Shown here: in pieces, positions 53,749-64,000 of the stretch
How the letters are laid out: each line of letters opens with the position of its first letter
Numbering within the stretch: the stretch's first letter is position 1
Assembly: GCF_037126465.1 (NCBI RefSeq)
Contig: NC_088207.1
Span: 19,855,049-19,919,048, forward strand
Source: Ornithodoros turicata
Taxonomy: Eukaryota; Arthropoda; Arachnida; Ixodida; Argasidae
Direction: 5' to 3'
Length of the DNA stretch: 64,000 nucleotides
Notes under the pieces: model-generated
Databases searched by the model: none
What the model saw: the letters and a program-made list of their open reading frames with translations, nothing else
What the model was told of the DNA's origin: nothing
Program-made: the position numbers and the translations under genes

Positions 53749-56700
53749 CTCAGCGTCTCTCCGTCTGTTCAGCATGGTTCAACGTAGTTGTATTACGTGC
53801 GTGTGTTATGTCTGTTCCCTTAATCAATATTCACCCTGGTGTTTTACTTCATGTGCCTCTGGTAGGTAGGAGACAGTAACCTCTATAGGTAATCTATGTA
53901 CCGTTTATGTAGGGTATGGCCCATACTGAGTGACTTCTGCAATAGAGGGTAAACTTTTTGAAATTTTTACCCTTTTCTAGACGGTACTAGATTTAGAGTG
54001 TAGGGTGAAAAAATTAAGCAAAGTGGTGGTGGTACTGCTGAGAGCCCGCCGTTGTAGGCAACGTCACGATTAACGCTCTGAGGGTGGACACAAGAGGAGA
54101 ACGTAGAAATAAATGCGACATAAAAGGACAACGATATGTGTATGTGGCATTCCTTCCGGATCGCTTTGACTCTACTCTGAAGCTTACCTTAATACTGCTC
54201 TCTACCGTTGCACAGCGACACGCCTCTTTCTTTACTTAACTTACAGATGTGAAAACGGCTGTGGGTTCTATTTGGTAGCAAGGTCAAAATTTGCGATTCA
54301 ATACAATTATGAATACTCGGTGAGTGCCAAACCGATAGCAAACAACCGGCTAACTTTCGATAGCTTACGCGTGTAAGCTTCTCGCTAACAAGGTCAAAGT
54401 CATTGCGCGGCTGGCGCAATCTCTGGGTGTGGAAGGCGCGTGCGGAAGATACTGAAATATAGGGGTACGCGTACCTTGCGGGCAGTCTACCTCGCGAACA
54501 CGTGAAGCTAGGACATGTTGTGTACCTTCAAGGTTTCTACTAAGGTGATACCCGCAGTGTAAATGAAGAGTTTGGCTAGAAGGAACCTTGTGGAGGAGGT
54601 GGTGTTTCTCTACACGAGCCCTGACCGGCGATGATGGCATGTCCCAACGGGCAGGTAGACATGGCCTCACGATTGGACGGCGCCGGTAAAACCGTCTACC
54701 AGGCACAGTAACTCGCAGCAGCAGAGGCGCGTCGTCGTCGTCCATGCGCCGCCACATCACTACCCCCTCAGACGCGGAGCGGTGCATGCAGCGGTGCATG
54801 CAGTTGTTGTCCGCGTTGTTGCCATGAAGCGGAGAATGAGGACGACTGACGGATGATGGACGTGTGGTTGCTGCCGGTGATGACGACGATGTGCCCCTGC
54901 TGCCACGCGCTACCGTGCTGGCTCTTCAGTTCTACCGGCGCCGTCCTTGCGTGAGGCCACGAACATCTGCCCGCTGGGACATTCCATCATCGCCAGTCAG
55001 GACTCGTGTGGAGGAAGACCATTGTCCTCTATGTTTGGTGACCCGGACAAAGAGCACCATGTTCGGCGTAGTTCGGCCGCTTACCATCCCACATTTCGAC
55101 AGCGACTACCACCATTAGGCATCAATTCGGCCCACCTCAACACCACCACCAAACTCTGTGCAGACAGCAGTTGATGGCGCTACGGCACAACTCGTGAGTT
55201 CCCGAGCACGTCGTTCAACCGGGGGCTCGTAATAGGAGGCCACCATCTTCTCGCTCTGACCCGGCACACTTCGGCTTCGACGCCCGGTACCGGTCGCGGT
55301 ACACCGTTGTCCCTCACGTTTCGCCAGCCAGGCCTCCACGTACATCGAGATGGTACTCCACGGATCTACCAGCTTCACCTGGTTGAGCAACGCCATCCCT
55401 TACCGCATCGCCAAGCCGCCGGTCACTCAACCTGACGGCGCGTCACCTCGGCAACGCCTGCACACGCTCGTGACTACGGCTGACGCCGCCTCCATCGCAC
55501 ACGCACTGCCTGCCTCCGCCACCCTCCTCGACGCTCCGGTACTCGTGGCTCACCAACGACCGCCAAGTGACCGCGCATTCCTGCCCCATGCCTCTTGTTG
55601 GCTCGTGTCTCTACCCGCTCCATGTCTGAGGGTGGGGGGAGGAGTACATGATGGCCGCCAATGATGACGATGTGCCCCTGCTGCCACGCGCTACCGTGCT
55701 GGCTGCTCAGTCCTACCGGCACCGTCCTTGCGTGAGGCCACGAACATCTGCCCGCTGCGACATTCCATCATCGCCAGTCAGGACTCGTGTGGAGGAAGAC
55801 CATCGTCCTCCACAGACCACTGGACACACGGCTTGTGATTGTGGCAGTTGATGCAGCAGCAGCGGGATGACGTGAACGAGAGTGTTGCGATACGGGCGGG
55901 TTCCACAGATGAGGTGTGAGTGCTGAGTGGTTGAGCTGTTGCTAATGGCGTCAGCTGCTGATGCCGTTGAGTGGGTTGAGTTGCGTTGACTGTTGCTGAG
56001 TGAGTGCGTTGACTGATTGTTTCTGAGTCGGCGACAGTTCCGCGACCGGTACAAGAGCGTGAATGTTGGTTGTCGCCAGAGAAATGCCGGAGAGAACCAT
56101 CATAAACCAGGTGGAGTCGGTAAACTGAGCTTGCCGTGGTCTCCCTGCGGGTCCCTGGTGGAAAAGTGAGCCCGGTGCGACTTGTCTGCTAGAAGGCGTT
56201 TCGCGGCTGTGTCAAAAATTTAGGATGGTGAATGGCCGAATTACGCCGGACATGGTGTTCGTTGTTCGCGTCACCAAATGAAGAGCTGGTGTTCCTCTAC
56301 GTCAGTTCTGACTGGCGATGACGAAATGACTGAGCGGGAAGATGAACGTGGCCTCACGCAGGACGGCGTCGGTAGAACTTGCTGCCAGGTGCACTAGCTC
56401 GCGGCAATGAAGGCGCGTCGTCATCGTCCACGGGCTGCCACAACATCCTGATCTTGCCTTAGAGGATCCTTGTGTAATGTACACCATGAGGGTGTATCCT
56501 TGTAGTCCACTTCTACAACGCACAGGTGGGGTCACATCGCCGATGGTGCTAATTATGACATATTTTATCGAGCCCTTCCGTAGCTCATTTAAAAGGCCCT
56601 GAGGGCCGTCATCGCAGCGAAGAGACGTCGTTGGAAATGATTACTAAATAGAATGGAGAATAATCTAGAACAGAAACTACAATATATAGGCTTACCCGAG

Positions 56701-59700
56701 CAGTGAGTTCTTCGAGGTGGGGAACTTGGTAAGTAACGTTGACGACTTGTGGCGTGTTGGCGGCAACAGGACATGAGAAGACACTTTGACAAGCATCATA
56801 CTGCTCCACACTGAGGATTTTCAGACCGTCGCGTGTGAACACTAAGTGAGTCAACGTTGCGAGTAGCTGCTGGGAAGGCTTATCTGCAGGAGGAAGCACG
56901 CACGGAATGAATGACAGGAAGCTATAGAAAGAAAAAAAAAAGAATTATTTGATTTGGTCAGGTTCACGAGGTATGCCGTACAATGTTATTTGCAGGCACA
57001 GCACAGGGCTACTCATGAAGATATACAGGGTTCGCCACGATAAACTTCGGGGTTTGTAACGAAGATAAAACAAATAAGAACAGTGTCGGAAAGCTAAAGT
57101 AGACGTTAGAGGACGTATTATGCCCCCACATTTTATGTCCATAATGCCGCCTAGTCTGTTACTCTGCGGATAAATTGTGAAAATTAAAAAAACCGCCGCT
57201 GCCTAATCGGCTATACCTGTGTTCCAGCTACTTTCCTCAGATAGCCACACGGTCGAAAGCGGCGTCGCAGAGAACTAGTCTGCATTCAGTTCCACATGTT
57301 CGATGTGAGAAGGACAGTCTCGAAGAGAGAAGAGAGAAGGACAGTCTCTGCTCAAAACATTGGCGGTTTTCGCCCTGAGGCTCATCCGATAGCAAAAGTG
57401 ACATGCAGGTTCTATTTTATTGTTAGGGCCACATAATAGCACACAAAAGGTTCAAAGCGCACCGACATAAAAAACAAAAAATAACGCTAATCCTTTGCGG
57501 CATTTCACCAACAGCGACAGCTGTCGGGTTTGCCTGAGACTAGAGGTGTGCGTGGCCGCGCCGACGCCGACGAGGAGGGGTAGGCGCGGCACGGCTGCCG
57601 CCAATAATGCAAAAGCTGGAACGTAGGAAAGAGTAATTTTTTATGTGTGTTTTGATTTGCGCCCTGTCTTCCTCGCGCCACGTGTGTTGCCACGTGCCAG
57701 ACTCTGGGGAGGTGGGAGGTGCGTTTCTGCGTTCTGGACTTGAAACAACTTTGAACAATGGTAGACGGAGACAAACGTGTGTTCAAGGAAAGATTGTCGC
57801 AATTTACGGTCGCGCTGCAATCCACATCACTCTCAAGTTATGTGTGGTCCTTTTGGCGGACCCTTGTCTAAGAAAAGGATCAGAAGCGGGGTACAAAAAT
57901 TGGCTGCGATAATATATATATATATATATATGTTTGTAACTCAAACGTCGCCATGCCAGTACTGGACAGCTGTTTCGGCCTTGTTGGGCCTCATCAACAG
58001 TACGCAGGCAGGCAACGTTTGAGCGGATGGCGTCAGAAGGTCACGTAACACGTGATTCCTCCCGTCAGGGTGAGATAACTCACTCACTGAAAGCCCAGTG
58101 CAAAGCCAGTGAAGTATAAAAGGAAAAAATAGCCGGAGCTCTTTGGCTGCACCTATAGCATATGTTTGTAACTCAAACGTCGCCATGCCAGTACTGGACA
58201 GCTGTTTCGGCCTTGTTGGCTCTGGCTATTTTCTGGCTATTAATGTTAAAAAGAATGATAAAATAAGTCAATTTCAGAAGTCATTGAGTTGAAGTATAAC
58301 TGAATGCGGTGGGTGGGCGACTGGCTCGCACGTATGTTGTCTACATAAAACAAGTGCATGTGCCGGACAGTGCGCGCGGGTACATGAAAACACACAAGGT
58401 CAAGTATAGATCGAGCATCCAAAAGATTGTGAACACATTTATATAAAAAAATAATATCACGGCTCGATCGGCGATCGCCAAAAAGACCCAGAGGGAAACG
58501 TTGTGACATAAGAAGGGAACCTCCGGTAGACGATAATCAAATACCTCCTCAAGACCGAGTCTAGACGAGACACATTAGATCGACCAATACAATTCCAAGC
58601 AACAGATCCAAATTCAATGACAGGCAGTAAAAGACTACTAAAAAGCACTTGTAATTTGAATTGTATCTTGGGCTTCATTTAGACTCGAGACTTTGTTTCA
58701 TTCATCAAGCTCTAGGATATACCATACAAACTATCCTCGCTGTGCCGTGTATCGCCATTGCGCAACCAATTTTACCAACACACTCGAGAAAACAGCCTCC
58801 GTACGGCCTTAACAGTGACGTACGGCCTTGTGCCATCGAATGACGTTGGCCGCTTCTCGTGCCTTTCTTCCTTGCTTCTTTCTTCTCGAGTCACGGGCTG
58901 CTTAATTCCGTTTCATCCGCGCCAGTTTACGTCGCCAGTCACATGATCGGCCGTGCCACAGTCTTAAAACAGAACTTCACCGCATTACACACTGCTAATC
59001 GACCATCATGAAATGGGAAAATGGGTTGTTCGGGAAAAGGTATCATCAATGGGGAAATTTCTCAAAACGGGAGGCGTGCGCTCTCGGAAGTTACGTAGCT
59101 GTGTGAACTGCCACGAAAGGGTAAGTCTGGTGACGTTAACATTAACAACGGTTTACCCTCATCTGGTGAAACTCCATTTTAAGAGTGGTAGCGGGATAGC
59201 TGACGTTATGACGTATGTCATACTCCTACCCTCGTTCCCTTATACGCATTTTCCACGAATGGATGAATTTTGAAAGGTGCGCGGAACGGAGGACTGGCGC
59301 AGGCGCTGCAGCTCACCTGTCGCAGGCGCTTATTTTATTGTTGCAGAAGTAGTCATATCAAAACATCTCCCCCACCCCTCAAAAAAAGAAATTAAAAAAT
59401 ATGTGAAAGGCGGCACACTACACTGTTAAAACAGAACTTCACCACATAGCACGCTACTAGCCAACCATCATACCGAATGATATCATTTTGTGTCATGATT
59501 TGTTCAAAACAGGGGGGTGGCGCCTATCTGGGACAAGATAATCTGTCCCAGATAGGCGCCTCCCCCCTGTTTTGAACAAATCATGACACAAAATGATATC
59601 ATTCGGTATGATGGTTGGCTAGTAGCGTGCTATGTGGTGAAGTTCTGTTTTAACAGTGTAGTGCTCCTTTAAAGGCCCATCCGCGAGTTGAGGGGTTCCC

Positions 59701-60299
59701 CACACTCTTAAAAATGAACTTCACCGCATAGCACGCTCCTAGCCAACCATAATCGCGAATGAAATCGTTATCTGCCCTGATTTGTTGAAAGCGGGAGGCG
59801 TACGCCTTTTCTGTGACACTTATGCTGTTCATAATTGTCACAGAAAAGGCGTACGCCTCCCGTTTTCAACAAATCAGGGCAGATAACGATATCATTCCAG
59901 ATTATGGTTGGCTAGGAGCGTGCTATGAGGTGAAGTTCATTTTTAAGAGTGCAGACTGCCGTCAGGATCAGAGACGGGTTAGCTACGACCAGCTTTGTTG
60001 CAGAAAAATGGTTGTTGTTACTCGTGCAATCTGCCGCATCCAGAAACAAAATAAACATAACATTATGGCGGACTCTTTCACTGCTTCTTTAACAATGCGT
60101 GCATCGTACTTAGCTATGTACTTTTGTCCGCACTACCGAAGCTGTTGTGGTTTCTATGGAGCGCTGCATTTTATCGTAAAAACAACGTCCTTACCGAAAG
60201 TCACTTGCGCTTCAAAGACAAACTTCACTCCCGGGGAGGACACGCAATTGTCCAGGGAACACCACACCCTTCGAACGCGGGAAACGTCCATGCCGGGAT
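53587..60299 (-). CDS. ML-domain paralogue, convergent with the 34254 gene (partial)
   Basis: Reading on the minus strand: exon A 60299-60195 (105 bp), exon B 56883-56696 (188 bp) and probable last exon 53748-53587. A and B have exactly the lengths and phases of exons 2 and 3 of the plus gene. Exon A reads PGMDVSRVRRVWCSLDNCVS and KFVFEAQVTF. Exon B reads DKPSQQLLATLTH, YDACQSVFSCPVAANTPQVV and YQVPHLEELTAR. The last part reads VVNIRYEYPHK, LLQSCAFFIIPS and ends CVEDEL-stop. Five of six ML cysteines are visible. The signal-peptide exon should lie above 60300 and was not found. The last exon lacks a good in-phase acceptor. It is either a diverged working gene or a decaying copy. Confidence 0.75.
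54024..54085 (-). mobile_element. Ruka-like SINE fragment
   Basis: GAGAGCCCGCCGTTGTAGGC and AACGTCACGATTAACGCTCT match the SINE tail inverted. Confidence 0.45.
54589..56442 (-). mobile_element. Outer miniature LTR retrotransposon (TRIM-like)
   Basis: On the minus strand, the 5' LTR is 56442-56279 (TGTGGCAGCC to CTTCA), with the primer site TTTGGTGACGCGAAC next to it at 56278-56264. The 3' LTR is 54756-54589 (TGTGGCGGCG to CCTCCACA), preceded by a purine tract GAGGGGGTAG. The flanks ACCT and ACAT differ by one base. Without the nested insert the element is about 0.9 kb and codes for no RT. Confidence 0.68.
54863..55814 (+). mobile_element. Inner miniature LTR retrotransposon (TRIM-like), nested
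   Basis: Two direct LTRs, 54863-55033 and 55649-55814, share long identical runs (CTGCCACGCGCTACCGTGCT, CGTGAGGCCACGAACATCTG). TGGTGACCCGGAC follows the first, resembling the tRNA-Trp primer site of CsRn1-clade Gypsy elements. GGGTGGGGGGAGGAG precedes the second (polypurine tract). The flanks are GACG and GACC. The 615-bp interior has no protease or RT. Confidence 0.75.
56696..56883 (-). CDS. ML paralogue exon B (Cys4-Cys5)
   Basis: Acceptor GTGCTTCCTCCTGCAG, donor GTAAGC. The stretch SCPVAANTPQVVNVTY is identical to the partner gene while the flanks differ. Confidence 0.88.
57024..57330. repeat. One end of a mariner-like element
   Basis: TACAGGGTTCGCCACGATAA begins a stretch without coding motifs, similar in type to 53093 and 63333. 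Confidence 0.35.
57908..57932. repeat. (TA)n microsatellite
   Basis: About 11 TA units. Confidence 0.9.
57933..58240 (-). repeat. Direct repeat pair with GGCCGAAACAGCTG motif (Penelope-like?)
   Basis: The stretch TTTGTAACTCAAACGTCGCC to GACAGCTGTTTCGGCCTTGT occurs at 57933-57984 and again at 58163-58218. The minus-strand text resembles the repeated end region of Penelope-like elements. No RT is seen. Confidence 0.45.
58246..58678 (-). mobile_element. LINE RT C-terminal fragment
   Basis: The minus frame reads LLLPVIEFGSVAWNCIGRSN and later RSSRDIIFLYKCVHNLLDAR, ending SPTHRIQLYFN. This matches the thumb and C-terminal end of Jockey/R1-type RTs. There is a frameshift near 58500. Confidence 0.75.
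58958..59189. mobile_element. Diverged palindromic MITE
   Basis: CAGTCTTAAAACAGAACTTC to CATTTTAAGAGTGG, with the middle mostly rewritten. Confidence 0.6.
59419..59660. mobile_element. Palindromic MITE, third subtype (full copy)
   Basis: Ends TACACTGTTAAAACAGAACT and TTTTAACAGTGTA. The arms share AGCCAACCATCAT with the other subtypes. The core is different (GGGGTGGCGCCTATCTGGGA). Nearly perfect palindrome, TA-flanked. Confidence 0.92.
59701..59952. mobile_element. Palindromic MITE, core type 2 (full copy)
   Basis: ACACTCTTAAAAATGAACTT to TTTTTAAGAGTGC, with a GGCGTACGCC core. It lies 40 bp from the previous MITE, inside the first visible intron of the ML paralogue. Confidence 0.93.
60195..60299 (-). 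CDS. ML paralogue exon A (Cys2-Cys3)
   Basis: Acceptor ATGTTTTACAG, preceded by an ACCCAATACTAAT branch region that is also homologous to the plus gene. Donor GTAAGG. SCSVDPC of the partner is here WCSLDNC. Confidence 0.85.
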
Positions 60300-60629
60300 C
60301 TGTAAAACATGGCAGATAGTTCGATTAGTATTGGGTAGACCAGTGTTCGCAGACACGTGTTACAGGGTTCAAACAGTGTATAGCTACACCTGGTAACGAG
60401 AAGAAATTGGCTAGTAAGTAAGCGAAGCAAGCAAAAGTAGACTTTTCACAGTCCCCCTATACCGAACGAGAACGAAGCAAAGCAACTGTGCTCCGAGATA
60501 ACGTAAGAACTACAGTCAGAAAGAAATATATCCGCCAGCGGATAATGTAGACCGCGACGTTCTGTGCGAGGCATACGGGAAGATGGCGGGCGCCAGGGAA
60601 ATGAGGAAGTTAATTCACACGGATGGGTA

Positions 60630-60730
60630 AATGGGCAATAAAAGCGGGACCCGAGACCCGTCAAAGGCAGTGCTGACTGCCGAAACGTCGACCCGTATCC
60701 CTATATGTATTAAACGTCAGCTCCGGAGGA
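60630..60730. repeat. CTGACTGCCGAAACGTCGAC motif region
   Basis: The motif resembles Penelope-like element ends. Nothing coding. Confidence 0.35.
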
Positions 60731-61560
60731 AACTCACTGTCACAGATTACAGCAAAAACAGGCCCAAAGGCTGATGCCTACTGAATGTACTTCCAAAATA
60801 GTTTGGCCGAATACCCTGTATGCTGCGAAATCTGGGCTCAACTCTATGCTCACCATAATGCTGATCAATCATTTTTTTATGTGTCATAGTTCACGAGATA
60901 AAAGCTCTCGAACAGATGCCCGACTAAAGCGCGGATGTCAAAGACCTCAGAGATACAGCCAATTCCACTGATAGCCCTAAAGTTTGTGACATCAGAGCTG
61001 CTCGAGTTTTGCTATTCAAGGTGGCCATTTTCTACACACTATTCCCACCTTGGTTTGTAAAACACACATTGGTACGAAGAAGGTTTTATGTTCATGTGGG
61101 ATGATGGTGTTGCAACCCCTTTCACTGGTTTGTGGAGAATGACCTCATTCTGCACCTAAGACTTACCACAGAACACCTCAACTGCACCTGTATTCTATCC
61201 ATCTTGCAGTGTACTTGTTTACCTGTTGCGAGGAATTATGGGGGGAGGGGGAGTCAGGTAGATTTATGATCTCTGTGTATTCATTAAAATTATGGTCTAT
61301 TCAATGTTACGTGTAAAATTACAGTGTATGGAATGTGTGGAGATGTGCATTGATACAAGAAGTAACTTGGCTCCTGAAACCAGCACGCAGATCCAGATGC
61401 AATAATGGTGTAGATGACGTATGCAAGCAACTCATCATCTTCTTTTTTTTTCTTTTTTTTAGTGGTTGATTAACGTGTTGGTGCATGGTTGCATTGGACT
61501 AGTAAACCAGCCGAAATAAGGTGCGAAGATATCCCTGGTAATTACACTTGCACGGTGACA
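60731..61560. other. No recognisable gene
   Basis: AT-rich unique-looking sequence. Confidence 0.3.
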
Positions 61561-61764
61561 TTGTACTGTGCAGTGGTTCTGCCGCCCCTCCCCCCCCTTC
61601 TTTCATTTTATGCTACTCTTGAGCTCTCATAAGCCACGTACGCCCTCATGTAAGTATCTTGCTTGTTCTTGTATCTGGTGCTTTCTCTCTAGACGCAAAT
61701 ACGTTCATCGCGAACCTGCAGTAAAGTTGTCGTTCACGCCTAATTATTACGTACGTACCTACAG

Positions 61765-61875
61765 TGTGTATACGATAACATGGCGTTGCCAAACACAACC
61801 TGTTCACCCGATTATAATGCCAAGAAGTGTGATTACTGTTCCTGTAACGTCAAACGCCAGGCAATCGAGAGAAAG
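61765..61875 (+). CDS. Orphan cysteine-rich exon candidate (VWC / 8.9-kDa-type?)
   Basis: The acceptor GTACGTACCTACAG and donor AAAG|GTATGC bound a phase 0-0 exon of 37 codons: CVYDNMALPNTTCSPDYNAK and then KCDYCSCNVKRQAIERK. The spacing C...C.....KC..C.C and the NTT sequon recall the single-VWC or 8.9-kDa secreted families of ticks. Neighbouring exons were not found. Confidence 0.38.
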
Positions 61876-62964
61876 GTATGCGCGAGTGCATGCAAGCAGC
61901 AAGTGATGAAGCAGTGGTGAGCCGTAACGATAAGAGAGTGAAGACCTCACTTAAGCAATGAGTTGACTTACTTTATCAAAGATACCTACAATGCGAATCA
62001 AGATATATTCCGTATGTAGGCGTAGCACAGTTCGGCTGACGATACGTGACGTTCATTGTGTTCTTCGCCAGTTTGGCGCTGACCGGAACGCAATAGCATA
62101 ATTGCACGAATCCTAACTGCAGAAGTGGTATCAATAGCGTGTTTTGGTATTAGGCAGATCATCCCACAAATAAAAAACAATACAATCAAGAAGCCTACGT
62201 CGGTCGAGCAGACGCTCCCTGCCACCATCGCCTGTCTACATTCCCGTATGTTCCGTAGAGAGGGAGGGATGTGTTGAAGAACACTGATATCGCGTACGTG
62301 AGCGGGATGGACCGCGTGAACAGCTGCCGTCATAAAAATGGCGGCCCCCATGTTTGTTTCGAAATGGTTAATTTGTGATTATTTAAAACATGGGGCTGTT
62401 TCGAGGAAATGAAGGGCGGTTTCAGACACAATCCGATATGGGCTTCCAGAATATCGTTGCAGTTTCAAGAAGGCAAGGTACCCCAGGAGCTGACCTTTAA
62501 TAAACTCCCCGTTGTGTTTTCCCTGTAAGCTCTTTCTCGTTCCCTGATTTTTCCCGCATATTTCATTCTCGTGGTCAACTGCCCTCCTAATCCTTATACG
62601 ATATATATTCAAAATATATATTGTGCGCAGTGCTGATGATGGCGCAACAGGGCCGTATCAGCTGTCCGGTGCAGGTATGGCTGGGCTAAGCACTTATAAA
62701 CACATATTCTACGTGCAGCCAAAGAACTTTCTCTTATTTTCTATTTTAAAGTGCTGTTTTTCTTCGTTAAATAGTTTACTGGCTTTGCACTGGGCTTACA
62801 GTGGTGAGTCACATTATAGACTACAAGTAATGAAGAGATTAGGAAACCGTATAAGGATTAAAAACAATTACTAGTTTATTACATTTAAAAAAGGTCTATG
62901 AAATGGGAAAGTTTTAGAAGTAGATTTACTGTTACATTTAGGGGTCGACGCTTCGCCAGTCAGC

Positions 62965-63335
62965 GCTGCCTGCCCAGAGCTGACGAGCCGCGAACACATC
63001 GAAACACGTGTCCTCTGGTGCTGTCGCATCGTTCCACGAGTGTCTGTTTCTCTGCGTGCAGCCATAGAAGCCATCTTAATCTAATTTTGAATTTCAAACA
63101 CGTCTAGTGTCATTTACTTGTTTCTTTAATGACTTTTTTTCCCTCATTATAATTGACTGGCTTGCACTGTGGCATTGAGGAGTGTTGAGTCACCCTCCCA
63201 GGTGTATATCGCTCACTGAGCGACCCCTGGTTTGCCAATTCCGAACGATGCGCAGCTACCCAGAGCTGACGAGCCGCAAACACGGCGAAACACGTGTCTT
63301 CTGGTGCTGTCACATCGTTCCTCGAGTATCTATAC
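62965..63335. repeat. Direct repeat of ~85 bp
   Basis: CAGAGCTGACGAGCCGCGAA to CATCGTTCCACGAGTGTCT at 62975-63046 recurs at 63260-63330 with about 90% identity. GCCGCAAACACGGCGAAACA resembles the ends of Penelope-like elements. Confidence 0.6.
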
Positions 63336-63440
63336 AGGGTGTTTCAAAAAACGTGTCATTCGAACTTTATAAAAAAAACGGGGACACGGAAAAATACGGG
63401 GTAAACGGCATTTGTGTGGCAACTGAATTTGCCACCTTGT
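63333..63440. repeat. One end of a mariner-like element
   Basis: TACAGGGTGTTTCAAAAAAC is a typical terminal sequence. The partner end is not in the window. Confidence 0.45.
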
Positions 63441-63526
63441 AAAAATATTTTCATTTGATATTATTGTGGCACGCTTGACATGTAAACATATGCCTCACGT
63501 GCAGCCATGGAGCATTCGCTCATTTT

Positions 63527-63575
63527 TGTATATATATATATATATATATATACTTGTGTGTGTGTGTGTGTGTAC
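63527..63575. repeat. (TA)n then (TG)n microsatellite
   Basis: About 12 TA units followed by about 9 TG units. Confidence 0.95.
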
Positions 63576-64000
63576 GTGACGTATATGAAAATGTAATGCT
63601 TCTGAACAACAAGAACAATGTTAGCTGGCGTACGACATCAACGGTGGAAGAGGTTCGAAGTCTTATTATAAACTGGCAGCTGTTCATATCAAGCGTGCCC
63701 CAAAGCGTTGAACGTCAAGCTGAGAGCGGCCTTAACTCATATATGAGATTAGTTGATGTCTATAAAGACTCGAAGTCATTTTATTCGAACAACTCCCTAT
63801 GGAGACTGCGGAGCCTTCTTCGTTTCAGAAAGAGGTCTGCTTGTAAAGGTGCACATTAATGAATCGGTGAAGCTATACTTTAGGTTTACACTGCACCTGA
63901 TGCAGGTTCTATCGATTTAAACTCTTGATCCAGCTCCGGTTACCAAATAATTAGAACGCCTAACCGGACGTCGAATCACGGCAAAAGTGGTGCTCTCTTT

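Noticed and set aside
61998..62351. Minus-strand frame with a hydrophobic stretch (FLIVLFFICGMICLI) and a segment ending AELC, a possible missing first exon of the ML paralogue.
   Set aside because: The Cys is followed by ACGCCT, not a GT donor, and the leader is too far from the Cys. Resemblance to the partner's exon 1 end is only a few bases.
1..64000. CRISPR arrays, bacterial operons, prophage or integrated virus.
   Set aside because: Repeats are transposon ends and palindromes without spacer structure. Genes are spliced, with eukaryotic splice sites. No viral structural or replication gene is seen apart from retrotransposon remnants.

Overview
This is an arthropod nuclear genome window, almost certainly from a tick (Acari: Ixodida). 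Three things point there. The window holds several copies of a tRNA-headed SINE that I recognise as resembling the Ruka family of ixodid ticks. It contains an arthropod-type (TTAGG)n tract. Its genes are split into small exons separated by multi-kilobase introns filled with transposons. No bacterial, viral or organellar architecture is visible, and the species cannot be fixed from sequence alone.

Host genes, left to right. (1) At 475-8678 (+), three exons whose phases match encode a long, Pro/Gln-rich, repeat-bearing tail, then a Lys/Arg cluster and one strong transmembrane segment. It looks like the start of a type II membrane protein whose ectodomain exons were not found. (2) At 24417-29683 (+), five phase-compatible exons encode a small receptor-like protein: leader-like segment, one Ig domain, one six-cysteine EB/EGF-like module, one transmembrane helix, a short acidic tail and a stop. 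(3) At 34254-48222 (+), four phase-perfect exons encode a complete 166-residue secreted ML (MD-2-related lipid-recognition, NPC2/Der p 2 type) protein with all six family cysteines. (4) At 60299-53587 (-), a convergent paralogue of the ML gene has two exons of exactly the same length and phase as its partner, plus a probable terminal exon. The pair shares intron-end sequence and is clearly a duplication. Orphan cysteine-rich exon candidates lie at 30520, 38862 and 61765.

Most of the rest is transposon-derived. About 17 copies or fragments of a near-perfect palindromic (foldback) MITE with TA-flanked CACTCTTA ends occur in two core types. A dead Ty1/copia element at 10651-13584 is split by a hAT insertion with 8-bp target-site duplications and by two palindromes built partly from copia sequence. 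Other elements are: an internally deleted mariner; non-autonomous hAT, Harbinger-like and two TTAA-flanked piggyBac-like elements with visible target duplications; LINE fragments; a Gypsy protease remnant; a BEL/Gypsy-type LTR with primer-binding site; and a family of ~170-bp LTRs that form two miniature LTR retrotransposons (TRIM-like), one nested inside the other in opposite orientation, plus a solo LTR with a 4-bp duplication. A second tRNA-headed SINE family has an intact cloverleaf and, in one copy, an 11-bp duplication.

Functional picture: two membrane-protein genes and a pair of secreted lipid-binding genes, spaced out by dense, nested, mostly non-autonomous mobile DNA. I see no operon-like or pathway linkage between the host genes. 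Unlisted stretches are intron or intergenic DNA in which I recognise nothing.
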